Shown here: positions 41,729-50,479 of the stretch, piece after piece
How positions within the stretch are numbered: position 1 is the stretch's first letter
Layout of the letters: every line of letters starts with the position of its first letter
Source: DASZIT01 sp035948855
GTDB taxonomy: Bacteria > Actinomycetota > Acidimicrobiia > Acidimicrobiales > RAAP-2
DNA: 64,000 bases
NCBI GenBank assembly: GCA_035948855.1
Contig: DASZIT010000035.1
Span: 1-64,000, forward strand
Reading direction: 5' to 3'
The notes under the pieces: generated by a model
The model's input: only the letters and a program-made list of their open reading frames with translations
Told to the model about the DNA's origin: nothing
Databases searched by the model: none
Translations under genes and position numbers: made by a program

Positions 41729-42558
41729 TGGTTCTCATTCCATTTCCCCGCGGCGACGGCTCCCCCGTCAACCAGGATGTTGTTTCCGGTGATGAATGAC
41801 GATTCCGGCCCGGCCAGGAAGGCGGCCACCCCGGCGATGTCGTCCGGAGTACCCACCCGGCGGGCTCCCGACCGATCGATCATCGTCTGGATATGGGCTC
41901 CGACCGGGCCCTGTAGCTCTTGGAGGCCCATCGGGGTGGAGATGACTCCCGGGCTGATCGTGTTGAGCCGGGCGCCTCGGTCGCCCCAATCGTGAGCGGC
42001 GGCCTCCACCCGCAACTGGTTGCCTCGTTTGGCCACCACGTAGGCGGTGCCGGGGTCCGGGGAGTCGAGGTCGATCCCATCGTGCTCCAGCAGGTGCTCG
42101 GTCGGCGCTGTAGCCAGGTGCCGCTCGAGCTCCGGAGACAGCGAAGCGAAATTTCCGGCCATGCTGGCCAAGCAGACAAGCGAGGTGCCGGGACCGCAGA
42201 CGGAGTAAAAGGCATCGATGACGTGGGCCGTTCCCAGCAGGTCGACCTCGAAGATCTGTCGGGCGGTGGCCATGACCGGCGAGACTCCCGCCGTGTGGAT
42301 GACCGCGTCGATGTGCCCGGCACTGCCCGCCTCCGACGCCAGCTTCTCGACCGAGCCTCGCTCCGCCACGTCAACCTCGTGTCCATCGACCCAGAAGCCC
42401 TCGGCAAGAAGGAGGTTCAGCGCACCATCGAGCTGGGCGGCCGAAGCATCGGCAAGCAACAGGTGGCGGCCACCCCCGAGCCGGCGAGCGATGGCCAGCC
42501 CCATCCCGCCGGCACCGATCACCACCAGCGCATTCCGTGACAATTCTGAGTGGCTCAC
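41725..42558 (-). CDS. SDR with GAGGMG cofactor motif
   Basis: A 277-residue SDR. The Rossmann motif is IGAGGMGLAIARRLGGG rather than TGxxxGIG; HTAGVSP near residue 95, Ser in LASMAGNFA, YVVAK near 170 and FITGNNILVDGGAVAAG complete the set. Actinobacterial SDRs of this kind carry an insertion before the Tyr (here SPELERHLATAPTEHLLEHD). It is coupled to the aldehyde dehydrogenase. Confidence 0.88.
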   Translation of the reverse strand: MSHSELSRNALVVIGAGGMGLAIARRLGGGRHLLLADASAAQLDGALNLLLAEGFWVDGHEVDVAERGSVEKLASEAGSAGHIDAVIHTAGVSPVMATARQIFEVDLLGTAHVIDAFYSVCGPGTSLVCLASMAGNFASLSPELERHLATAPTEHLLEHDGIDLDSPDPGTAYVVAKRGNQLRVEAAAHDWGDRGARLNTISPGVISTPMGLQELQGPVGAHIQTMIDRSGARRVGTPDDIAGVAAFLAGPESSFITGNNILVDGGAVAAGKWNENQ

Positions 42559-42635
42559 GTGGTCTCCAACGTTGCATTCATTCCGATCGCGCTGGAGGGC
42601 AACCTCGCAGCGGCCCCGAACGCCAACCTATGCCC

Positions 42636-43967
42636 CTAGGAGAGGGGCTTGCCCGTCACCGGGTCCAGCTTCTTCTGGGTCACAACGTTCACCGCGCCGA
42701 GACACTGGTACGAGACAATCTGCTTGTAGCCGGTTCCCACAACCTTCAGAAGGGTTCCGCACCCGGTCGGGTTGGTCTTGGCCGCGGGAAAGGTCTCGGT
42801 GCCGATGCCACCGGCGATGGGATCGGTGTAGGTGTAGCCGGCGTTCACCGTCTGCTGCAGGGTGGCTCCGGTCACCTTGTTGGGGTCACCGCCCACCTTG
42901 GCCAGCGTCGCTCTCAGCATCTGCTCGAATACGATGGCCGACCAGTAGCCGATGGACACCCCGCTGGTCAGGTGCGGGGGCTGGCCCACGGAAACCAGAT
43001 CCTGCTGGGCCTGCTTCACTGCCGGGGTGGCGTTCTCGTCGGCGGGGAATTCGTTCTCGACATAGACCCCGTTGATGGCGGCGGCCTCGCTGGGCTGGGC
43101 AGCCAGCAGGCCCGGCAGGTAGGTCACACCGTTCACGATGGTCCCCTTGAACCCGGCCGACTTCAGGGCGGCGGACAGGCCGACGGCGTCAGGTATATCC
43201 AGGGTTTCAAAAGCAAGGTTGGCACCCGAGGCGATGATCGCCTGAGCGTAGGGGGCAAAGTTGGTCGTGCCCAGTACCGCGATGGGGGCCTCTTTGTAGA
43301 CGATCTGCATGCCTGCAGCCTTGAGTGCACCGCTCACCGCGTCGTTAGCAGAGATGCCGGGAGCGATGTTCTCGGCGATGGAGGCAACTTTCACCTTGCT
43401 GGGGGTCTTGGTGTTCCCGGTCGCGGTGAGTATCTGGGCGCCGCCGGCCAGGCCCTGAACGACATTGTTGATCTGGTTGCCATTGATCCCGAAGGCCCAG
43501 TCGGACTGGGTGTTGAAGATGACGTTGGTCCCCCACCCGATGGCCGGAACTTGGCTCTGAGCCAGAAAGGTGCCGGTGGCGGCGGTGGCTACCGCGCTCT
43601 GGAACGGCACCACCGCCATGGCGTGCTTGTTCTGTACGAGTTGTTGGGCGTTGGTCAGATTCGTCTGGGCACTGAGCCCGTCGTCCAGGAAGCCGGTGAA
43701 CTGGATCATCCGGCCGTCAAGACCACCCGCCTTGTTGAACCGGTAGATGCCGGCTTGGAACCCCTGGCCCATCCCGGGCTCCAGGGCCAGGTCGCCGTCC
43801 CCTCCGACCACGATGGGTGTGCTGCTGCTGGCACCGGTAGACCCTGAGGAGGCTGTCGATGTCGTGGTGCTGGATGACGATGCCGTCGAACCCCCGCACG
43901 AGGCCACCAGCAGCGGGGTGACCAGAACCCCAATGACCGCGGCCGAGACCCGTAGTTGACGGTGCAT
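42636..43967 (-). CDS. ABC-type branched-chain/amide substrate-binding lipoprotein
   Basis: A 443-residue Peripla_BP_6 protein with clear lipoprotein signal: hydrophobic core and lipobox LVASC, Cys24, then a Ser/Thr-rich linker (25-50). Mature part starts TPIVVGGDGDLALEPGMG and has KAGGLDGRMIQFTGF. No transporter subunits are adjacent. The quasi-palindromic AT-rich site D lies 60-85 bases upstream. It is likely to bring in the substrate or an aromatic/alicyclic acid for this pathway. Confidence 0.91.
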   Translation of the reverse strand: MHRQLRVSAAVIGVLVTPLLVASCGGSTASSSSTTTSTASSGSTGASSSTPIVVGGDGDLALEPGMGQGFQAGIYRFNKAGGLDGRMIQFTGFLDDGLSAQTNLTNAQQLVQNKHAMAVVPFQSAVATAATGTFLAQSQVPAIGWGTNVIFNTQSDWAFGINGNQINNVVQGLAGGAQILTATGNTKTPSKVKVASIAENIAPGISANDAVSGALKAAGMQIVYKEAPIAVLGTTNFAPYAQAIIASGANLAFETLDIPDAVGLSAALKSAGFKGTIVNGVTYLPGLLAAQPSEAAAINGVYVENEFPADENATPAVKQAQQDLVSVGQPPHLTSGVSIGYWSAIVFEQMLRATLAKVGGDPNKVTGATLQQTVNAGYTYTDPIAGGIGTETFPAAKTNPTGCGTLLKVVGTGYKQIVSYQCLGAVNVVTQKKLDPVTGKPLS

Positions 43968-44025
43968 TTCTTCCCCCTCGAGACGTTGGGACGATGGTCC
44001 CGGTGTGCAAACCTTGGATGGTGGC

Positions 44026-44053
44026 GGATTCTATATACAATATTTAAAATACT
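44026..44053. promoter_or_regulatory. GTAY-N3-ATATT-type site D with quasi-palindrome
   Basis: On the minus strand TTGTATATAGAATCC (44040-44026) resembles the shared motif and FCD-GntR operators (TTGTATACAA type). It is joined to the near-palindrome AATATTTAAAATACT (44039-44053). It stands between the divergent binding-protein (43967) and alcohol-dehydrogenase (44251) starts. Confidence 0.5.
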
Positions 44054-44250
44054 GAAGGTGAGTTCACCACGACCACCTCTCGCTGTCAAGGCGGCGCAGC
44101 AGGGGGTCTGATCACCGGATCGAGCAACCGCTCAAACGAATCTCGTGCGTGGACCCCCGTCCATGAGCCATTCTCTGGGGGGATCCAACTCGCCCCATCC
44201 GGAGCGCGGGCGTGGCGAGCCCATCACCTGACGTCGGGAGGGAGTTCACC

Positions 44251-45399
44251 ATGAAGAGCCGGGCAGCCGTCCTCTGGGGGGTCAAGGAGGACTGGCAGAT
44301 CGAGGAAATCGACATCGGGGCGCCGGCCCCGGGTGAGGTGATGGTCAAGTGGCAAGCCGCGGGCCTCTGCCACTCCGACGAGCACTTCGTCACCGGGGAC
44401 TTGGTGATGCCGGAAGAGGTGCGCCAGCAGACCGGGCTGGCCAGCCCGTTCCCGATAGTCGGTGGCCACGAGGGCGCGGGTCTGGTGGTCGAGGTAGGCG
44501 CCGGGGTGAGTTCGGTCTCGGTTGGGGATTCGGTGGCCGCCTCTTTCATCCCCGCCTGCGGCCAGTGCCGCTATTGCGTCACCGGTCGCCAGAGCCTCTG
44601 CAACCAGGGTTCCCAGCTCATGCAGCTGGGTCAGATGGTCGACGGAGTCGTCCGCCATTTCTGCCGGGGAGAGCCACTCAACATGATGTGCAAATGCGGC
44701 ACCTTCGCCGAGCACACGTTGGTCTCGGAGCAGTCCGTCGTCAAGGTCGACTCCGACCTACCCCCGACGGCGGTAGCCCTGGTGTCGTGCGGCGTCGCCA
44801 CCGGCTGGGGCTCTGCCGTCCGCCGGGCCGGCACCATCGCCGGGGATGTTGTCGTGGTGGTGGGCGTGGGTGGCGTCGGGATCAACGCGGTGCAGGGTGC
44901 GGCCATGGCCGGCGCCCGGGTCGTGGTCGCCGTCGATCCGGTGGAATTCAAGCGCGAGACGGCTCTGCAACTGGGAGCCACCCATTCGGCCCCCAGCATG
45001 ACCGAGGCCATCGAACTGGTCCGGGAGCTGACCCGAGGCGAGATGGCCGACCGGGTCATCATGGTCCCGAGCGTGATGCTCGGCGACCTCATGGCCGAGG
45101 GGATGGCGTTGACCGGCAAGGGTGGAACCTGCGTTGTCACCTCGGTGGGCCCGATGATGCAGACCGAGGCTTCCATCAGCCTGTTGGACCTGGCCATGAT
45201 GAACAAGGAGATCAAGGGGACCATCTTCGGCTCGGGAAATCCCCGGTTCGACATACCCAACCTGCTGGCCATGTACCGGTCGGGCGCGCTCAAGCTGGAT
45301 GAGCTGGTGACCCGCACCTATCCCCTCGACCAGATCAACGAGGGCTACCAGGACATGCGGGACGGGAAGGTCATCCGAGGAGTCGTGACCTTTGACTGA
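44251..45399 (+). CDS. NDMA-type (mycofactocin-linked) zinc alcohol dehydrogenase
   Basis: A 382-residue MDR-family enzyme of the TIGR03989-like NDMA-dependent group (MKSRAAVLWGVKEDWQIEEI). Catalytic zinc ligands in GLCHSDEHF and GGHEGAG, structural zinc CGQCRYC...LC, Rossmann VVVGVGGVGINAV near residue 205. In actinobacteria such enzymes use mycofactocin as redox partner for a tightly bound NAD; no mycofactocin genes are in the window. ATG at 44251 has GGGAGGGAG upstream. It shares eight bases with the amidohydrolase at 45392. Confidence 0.9.
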   Translation: MKSRAAVLWGVKEDWQIEEIDIGAPAPGEVMVKWQAAGLCHSDEHFVTGDLVMPEEVRQQTGLASPFPIVGGHEGAGLVVEVGAGVSSVSVGDSVAASFIPACGQCRYCVTGRQSLCNQGSQLMQLGQMVDGVVRHFCRGEPLNMMCKCGTFAEHTLVSEQSVVKVDSDLPPTAVALVSCGVATGWGSAVRRAGTIAGDVVVVVGVGGVGINAVQGAAMAGARVVVAVDPVEFKRETALQLGATHSAPSMTEAIELVRELTRGEMADRVIMVPSVMLGDLMAEGMALTGKGGTCVVTSVGPMMQTEASISLLDLAMMNKEIKGTIFGSGNPRFDIPNLLAMYRSGALKLDELVTRTYPLDQINEGYQDMRDGKVIRGVVTFD

Positions 45400-47065
45400 C
45401 ATCATGGACGGCGACATCGTGCTGCGGGGAGGGACGCTGGTGGACGGCAGCGGGGCGCCGGGACGGGCCGCGGACGTGGCCGTCCGGGGCGGGAGGATCG
45501 TGGCCATCGGTGACGGGTTGTCGGGCACCACCACCCTCGACGCTTCGGGCCAGGTGGTGGCGCCGGGATTCATCGACATCCACACCCACTACGACGCCCA
45601 GGTGTTCTGGGACCCCGACCTCACCCCCTCGTCCTTTCACGGGGTGACCACGGTGGTGGCCGGCAACTGCGGGTTCTCCATCGCCCCCATCCGGCCCGAG
45701 GGGATCGAGACGCTGGCCCGGACCCTGCAGCACGTGGAGGACATGAGCCTCGACACGTTGCTGGCCGGGGTGCCCTGGGACGAGTTCGAGACCTTCGCCG
45801 AGTATCTCGACGCCGTCCAGCGCCAAGGGGTCGCCCTCAACTACGGCTGCTACGTGGGCCACACCGCGGTCCGTCTCTTCGTCATGGGCCCCGACGCCTA
45901 CGAGCGGGCCGCCACCGAGGACGAGCTGACCACCATGGCCGACATCGTCGGCGAGGCCCTCGACGCCGGGGCGATGGGCTTCGCCTCCAGCTGGGCCCCG
46001 ACCCATTTCGGCGACCACGGCCGGCCGGTGCCCTCCCGGGTGGCCGACTTCGACGAGCTGGCCGCCCTGCTCGAGCCCATGCGCAACCGGCACCGCGGGG
46101 TGGCAGCCCTGCTCCCCGGCGGGGTGCTGTCCCACGACCGGATGTTCGAGTTGCAACGCCACATCGGCCGGCCGTTCACCTGGACGGCACTCCTCACCTT
46201 TGCCGGGTCCAGCTACCACGAGAAGGTCATGGTTGATCATGCCGAGGCCCGAGCCTCGGGCGTGGATGTCTGGCCCCAGGTGTCGTGCCGGCCACTGGTC
46301 AGCCAGATGAATCTGGCCGATCCCTTCACCCTCAACACCTTTCCCCGCTTCGCCGCCCTGTTGGACGCCCCGGTCGAGGAACGAAAGACGGCCTACCGTG
46401 ACGCCGGCTGGCGGGCCCTCACCCATGAGCAGATGAGCGGCGGGGGCACCCTGTTCAATGTGAACTCGATGTCGGTCGCCGAGTCGCCCACCCGCCCCGA
46501 CCTCATCGGGCGGTCGGTGGTCGACCTCGCCGAGGAGCAGGGCGCCACTCCCCTGGACGTGCTCCTCGATCTGTCCCTCGCCGACGACCTCACCACCCGA
46601 TTCACGTCGGTGCTGGCCAACAACAACCTCGAGGGCATTGCCTCGCTCCTGCCTCGGGACGACGTGCTGTTGGGACTGGCCGACTCCGGTGCCCACGTGA
46701 GCCAGCTCTGCGACGCCTGCTTCGCCACCGACCTGCTCGGCAACTGGGTCCGCGATCGCCAGGTCCTGACCCTGGAGCACGCCATTCACAAGCTCACCGC
46801 GGAGCCGGCCCGGGTTTACGGTCTTTCCGACCGGGGCTCGGTGGAGGTGGGCAAGGCCGCCGACCTGGTGGTGTTCGATCCCGACACCGTGGCACCGGGC
46901 CCGATCCGCCGGGTGTTCGACTTCCCGGCCGATGGCGAGCGTCTCACCGCCGATGCCCCGGTGGGCATGACCCACACCCTGGTCAACGGGGTCCCCATCC
47001 GGGTCGACGGCCGGCCGGTCCCCGACGGGCTCGGGCGACGACCGGGCAAGGTGTTGCGCTCGTGA
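45392..47065 (+). CDS. D-aminoacylase-like amidohydrolase
   Basis: A 557-residue protein of the N-acyl-D-amino-acid deacylase group (Amidohydro_3/urease fold). LRGGTLVDGSGAPG opens the beta-sandwich part, FIDIHTHYDAQVFWDP gives the HxH metal pair near residue 63, and GLADSGAHVSQ the distal Asp region near 430. The TTG at 45392 has GAGGAG nine bases upstream and overlaps the previous gene by eight bases; ATG 45404 is an alternative. It hydrolyses an amide or cyclic amide; substrate unknown. Coupled to the alcohol dehydrogenase. Confidence 0.88.
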   Translation: MTDIMDGDIVLRGGTLVDGSGAPGRAADVAVRGGRIVAIGDGLSGTTTLDASGQVVAPGFIDIHTHYDAQVFWDPDLTPSSFHGVTTVVAGNCGFSIAPIRPEGIETLARTLQHVEDMSLDTLLAGVPWDEFETFAEYLDAVQRQGVALNYGCYVGHTAVRLFVMGPDAYERAATEDELTTMADIVGEALDAGAMGFASSWAPTHFGDHGRPVPSRVADFDELAALLEPMRNRHRGVAALLPGGVLSHDRMFELQRHIGRPFTWTALLTFAGSSYHEKVMVDHAEARASGVDVWPQVSCRPLVSQMNLADPFTLNTFPRFAALLDAPVEERKTAYRDAGWRALTHEQMSGGGTLFNVNSMSVAESPTRPDLIGRSVVDLAEEQGATPLDVLLDLSLADDLTTRFTSVLANNNLEGIASLLPRDDVLLGLADSGAHVSQLCDACFATDLLGNWVRDRQVLTLEHAIHKLTAEPARVYGLSDRGSVEVGKAADLVVFDPDTVAPGPIRRVFDFPADGERLTADAPVGMTHTLVNGVPIRVDGRPVPDGLGRRPGKVLRS

Positions 47066-47086
47066 ACCAACCGGCGCGACCCGCCC

Positions 47087-47503
47087 TCACCCGAGGGTGA
47101 TCTCCCGCCGGGCCAGCCGCCAGGCGTTGCCCTGGTGAACGAAGGTGTCGTGATAAGCGCCCATGTTGAAGATGGTGGGTGACGTCGTGGTGTTCTGCAA
47201 GAACACGAAGTAGGAATCGGCGGTGGCCCGGTCGGCCTGGTCGACCTGGACGGCCACGGTGGTGATGAGGTGGCGGGTGGCGGTGCCGGGTCCGGTGGTG
47301 CCCTCCACCCGCCTGGCTTCGGCCCCCGCCCGGATATCGGCGCGGCCGTGCCGGGGTGCGGTCGGAAATGCCCACACCGCGTCCTCGGTGAATTGCTCGA
47401 TGTAGTCGTCGAGGTCGCCCTGGTCGGCCAGCCGAGCGATCCGGGAGATGACGTTCCGGATCTCCAACTCGGCCGCCACCCGATCGGTGGTCGCCTCGGT
47501 CAC
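47087..47503 (-). CDS. SnoaL/NTF2-like protein
   Basis: A 138-residue NTF2-fold protein of the SnoaL_4/ring-hydroxylating beta-like type: VAAELEIRNVISRIARLADQ, YIEQFTEDAVWAFP, ATRHLITTVAV and WRLARREITL. Members include small isomerases and dehydratase-like enzymes such as ketosteroid isomerase-fold proteins. Its start overlaps the CaiB stop (47500) by four bases, so it is the last gene of TetR-ECH-CaiB-SnoaL. Confidence 0.85.
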   Translation of the reverse strand: MTEATTDRVAAELEIRNVISRIARLADQGDLDDYIEQFTEDAVWAFPTAPRHGRADIRAGAEARRVEGTTGPGTATRHLITTVAVQVDQADRATADSYFVFLQNTTTSPTIFNMGAYHDTFVHQGNAWRLARREITLG

Positions 47504-48810
47504 CGCTGTTGACTTCGGGTGCTGGTCGCCACCGGACCGGCAGGAACGATTGCCCGGCTGACCACCCCGGCGGCGATGAGCTCGTCGATGGCCTTGTCGT
47601 CGAGGCCGAGCACCGAATTGAGAACCGAATCCGTGTGCTCGCCCATCAGCGGGACGAATCGCTCCGGACCCTCGGCGACCTTTGACATCTTGATCGGGTT
47701 TCCGGCCACCAACACCGGTTGCTCGACGCCGTCCGTCCGCTCCACCTCTACCAGCATGTTGCGCAAGGCCACGTGCGGATCGGCGGCCACGTCGGCCGCC
47801 GAGCTACAGGGGGCGGCGGCGATGCCGCTCTCGGCGAAGGCCCGCGCCGCCTCCAGGTTGGTCTTGTCGGCGGCCCAGGCTTCGACCGCGGGGCGGATGG
47901 CCGTCTCGAAGTGGTCACGCCACCCCTGGCGGGTGGCGAACCGGTCATCGCCAACCCACTCCGGGTGCCCGACCAGATTGGCCAGCCGTTGGAACTGATG
48001 CTCGCGCACCACCTGGACGATGAACCAGCCGCGAGCGCTCTGGAAGGAGTCGAGGATGAGGGGGAGGTCGAACTCTTGGTCGGGCTGGCGATATTGACCC
48101 ATCGACCAGTAGTTCACGGCAAGGTCGCAGATAGAGACCATGGCGTCGAACATGGACACGTCGACGTGCTGCCCGAGCCCGGTGGCATCGCGGTGGCGGA
48201 GGGCGGCCAGCACCCCGATGATCCCGAACAGGCCGGTCCCGGTGTCTCCGAGCCCGCCCACCGGGTTGATGACCGGAGGTTGATGGGGACGACGGGCGTA
48301 CTCGTAGATCCCGGACATCGACTCGGCGACCGACGCATAGGCGGGCCATTTCTCGTAGGGCGAAAGCCCATCGTTGCCGAAGCCGGAAATGGACAGATAG
48401 ATCAGTTCGGGATGCTCTGCACTCATCGACTCGTAGTCGAGGCCGAGCCGTTTGGCCTTGCCGGGGCCCAGGTTCTCACAGACGATGTCGGCCTTGCGGC
48501 TGAGATCGAGCACCAGCTGGCGGCCGCGATCGGACTGGAAATCGATGGCCACGCTCTCCTTGCCCAAGTTGTTGCGGACAAAGGTCGCGCCCACCTTCTC
48601 GCCGTTCTCCCTGGTCATCGACGGGGTCGCCGTCCGGCCGGAGTCGCCCCGGCCAACCTCTTCCACCTTGATGACCTCGGCGCCCATCCGGGCCATCAGT
48701 TGGGTGGCGAACGGCAGCGCCTGCATCTGTTCGAGAGCGATCACCCGCACCCCGTCGAGTGGGCGGCCGAAACCTCGGGCGGCCTCGTTGGCGGTGTCAC
48801 CCAGGCGCAT
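47500..48810 (-). CDS. CaiB/BaiF family III CoA-transferase
   Basis: A 436-residue class III CoA-transferase. DGVRVIALEQMQALPFATQL near residue 18, ENLGPGKAKRLGLDYE near 110, and GQHVDVSMFDAMVS near 215, which contains the catalytic Asp that forms the acyl-anhydride. It moves CoA between carboxylates, sparing ATP. Ninety-two bases separate it from the upstream ECH, probably in the same TetR-led transcript. Confidence 0.93.
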   Translation of the reverse strand: MRLGDTANEAARGFGRPLDGVRVIALEQMQALPFATQLMARMGAEVIKVEEVGRGDSGRTATPSMTRENGEKVGATFVRNNLGKESVAIDFQSDRGRQLVLDLSRKADIVCENLGPGKAKRLGLDYESMSAEHPELIYLSISGFGNDGLSPYEKWPAYASVAESMSGIYEYARRPHQPPVINPVGGLGDTGTGLFGIIGVLAALRHRDATGLGQHVDVSMFDAMVSICDLAVNYWSMGQYRQPDQEFDLPLILDSFQSARGWFIVQVVREHQFQRLANLVGHPEWVGDDRFATRQGWRDHFETAIRPAVEAWAADKTNLEAARAFAESGIAAAPCSSAADVAADPHVALRNMLVEVERTDGVEQPVLVAGNPIKMSKVAEGPERFVPLMGEHTDSVLNSVLGLDDKAIDELIAAGVVSRAIVPAGPVATSTRSQQR

Positions 48811-48902
48811 CTGTCCCCCCCGTGCTCATGCGGGGATGGTAGCCGTGGGCCCGACCGCCTCCGTCCGTCGCGACCGCAACCCGTGGCACCGCTGGAACCG
48901 AC

Positions 48903-49667
48903 CTACCGCCCGGTCCACCGGGGAGGTCGTTTCTCGATGAACGCCGCCACACCCTCCCGGAGGTCGGCCGAACCCGCCACCTTGCCCATCGCCTCCATCG
49001 AGAGGGCGAAAGCTTCGTCATCGCTCAGATGGGTGGAGGCCAGCACCACCCGGCGGCTCTCTCTGACTGCCAGTGGGCCGTTGGCGATGACCCGATCGGC
49101 CAGCGCCAGGGCCGCGGCCATCGCGCCATCGTCCTCCACCAATTCGTTGACCAGACCGAACTGGGCGGCCCGGGCCGCGGAGATGGAATCGCCGGTGAGC
49201 GCACACTCCATGGCCACGTTCTCGGGGATCTTTCGGGGCAGTCGGAACAGGCCCCCGGCGCCCGCCACCAGCGACCGCTTGACCTCGGGGATGCCGAACG
49301 TCGACCTTCCGGTCGCCACCACCAAGTCGGCGGCCAGCACCAACTCCGTCCCCCCGGCAAGCGCCGGCCCGTCGACGGCGGCGATGAACGGCTTAGTCCG
49401 TTGGCGGGCAGCAAAGCCGCCGAACCCACCCCGCTCGGTGAACAGCCCACCGGTGGTTCCCCCTTGGACCTCCTTGAGGTCGGCGCCGGCACAGAACGCC
49501 GGTGGAGTGCCGGTGAGGATGCCGACCCACAGCTCGTCATCGGCTTCGATCCGATCGACCCCCGCTTCGATGCCCGCGGCGACGGCGGCGTTGACCGCGT
49601 TACGGGCTTCGGGCCGGTCGATGGTGAGGATCCCGCATCGGCCCCGGACCTCAAATGTCACGCTCAT
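48903..49667 (-). CDS. Enoyl-CoA hydratase
   Basis: A 254-residue crotonase with both catalytic glutamates: GTELVLAADLVV (Glu144 equivalent) and FGIPEVKR (Glu164 equivalent); oxyanion hole at TPPAFCAGADL. It is the only complete copy in the window that keeps both Glu residues, so hydration of an enoyl-CoA is the likely reaction. It overlaps the TetR stop by four bases and is therefore under the CCATAGTAA operator. Confidence 0.9.
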   Translation of the reverse strand: MSVTFEVRGRCGILTIDRPEARNAVNAAVAAGIEAGVDRIEADDELWVGILTGTPPAFCAGADLKEVQGGTTGGLFTERGGFGGFAARQRTKPFIAAVDGPALAGGTELVLAADLVVATGRSTFGIPEVKRSLVAGAGGLFRLPRKIPENVAMECALTGDSISAARAAQFGLVNELVEDDGAMAAALALADRVIANGPLAVRESRRVVLASTHLSDDEAFALSMEAMGKVAGSADLREGVAAFIEKRPPRWTGR

Positions 49668-50350
49668 GGGGTTGCCGCCTCACCGAACTGCTCGACCAGA
49701 GGGGTGAGAAGGTCGGCCAGCAGGCGTCGCTGCCGGGCGACGCGATCACGTTTGGGCGCGGGTGCGTCATAGGACATGGTGTCGAGAAGCTGTTGACTCA
49801 GTCCGAACCCGCGGAGGGTGAGGAAGACGGTGTCAAAGAGATCCGGGGTAGTGGCAGCTGGCCCGAGCGTGTCATTGACCAACCTCCGGATGTGGACGGC
49901 GGATTTCGCCGCCACCTCGCGCATGGTGTCACGAACCTCGGTGCCGGTGCGGGGGTCGCGATCCATGCTGAGAAGCACCTGCAGGTCGACCAGGTATTCC
50001 GGCCTTGCGTAACAAGCCGCGAAGAGATCGACGAGCTGTCCCATCCGCTCCCTGACGGTGTCGCCCTCGATAGCCACCCCCTCCACCATCTCGACAAAGT
50101 GGCGATTGCCGTTCTGGAGTACTGCCACCATGAGCCTCTCCCGGGTGCCGAAATAGTGCTGAATGACCCCCCATGTCACCCCGGCTCGGCGGGCAATCTC
50201 GTTGGTACTCGATCGGTAGAACCCCAGTTCGAGGACGCAGGCAACCGTCGCATCGATAACCCGCTGCCGGGTGGCAAGGTCGCCATTGGCCGATTCACCG
50301 CGTTTTGAAGGCGGTCTTTTGGCCGCCGCGGTCGATTTGGGTGCACTCAC
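49664..50350 (-). CDS. TetR-family regulator of the CCATAGTAA regulon (inferred)
   Basis: A 228-residue TetR protein. HTH at residues 25-75 (RQRVIDATVACVLELGFYRSSTNEIARRAGVTWGVIQHYFGTRERL) and a TetR_C domain; N-terminal tail basic. It heads the TetR-ECH-CaiB-SnoaL operon. A copy of the shared 18-bp element begins 53 bases upstream, and two better palindromic copies lie before the P450 and fused-CaiB operons, so it is the natural candidate to bind them. Confidence 0.91.
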   Translation of the reverse strand: MSAPKSTAAAKRPPSKRGESANGDLATRQRVIDATVACVLELGFYRSSTNEIARRAGVTWGVIQHYFGTRERLMVAVLQNGNRHFVEMVEGVAIEGDTVRERMGQLVDLFAACYARPEYLVDLQVLLSMDRDPRTGTEVRDTMREVAAKSAVHIRRLVNDTLGPAATTPDLFDTVFLTLRGFGLSQQLLDTMSYDAPAPKRDRVARQRRLLADLLTPLVEQFGEAATP

Positions 50351-50402
50351 GCTCGTACTCTACGGCCCCTCTTGTCGCTGGTGACCTCCTATGGTACCGT
50401 GA

Positions 50403-50420
50403 ACATTGTAGTTACTATGG
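50403..50420. promoter_or_regulatory. CCATAGTAA operator, copy 1
   Basis: On the minus strand it reads CCATAGTAACTACAATGT; left half perfect, right half imperfect. It lies between the divergent TetR (50350) and amidohydrolase (50480) starts. TACTAT (50413-50418) inside it could be the -10 of the plus-strand promoter. Confidence 0.7.
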
Positions 50421-50479
50421 CTGCAGTGTTCGAAGCGACCCCGGGTGGGTCCTCGGACCAAGGCGCGAGGGAGGGACCC

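Noticed and set aside
47719..49707. Plus-strand open frame of 662 codons
   Set aside because: Antisense to CaiB and ECH; composition is Arg/Pro/Ser-rich and matches no family.
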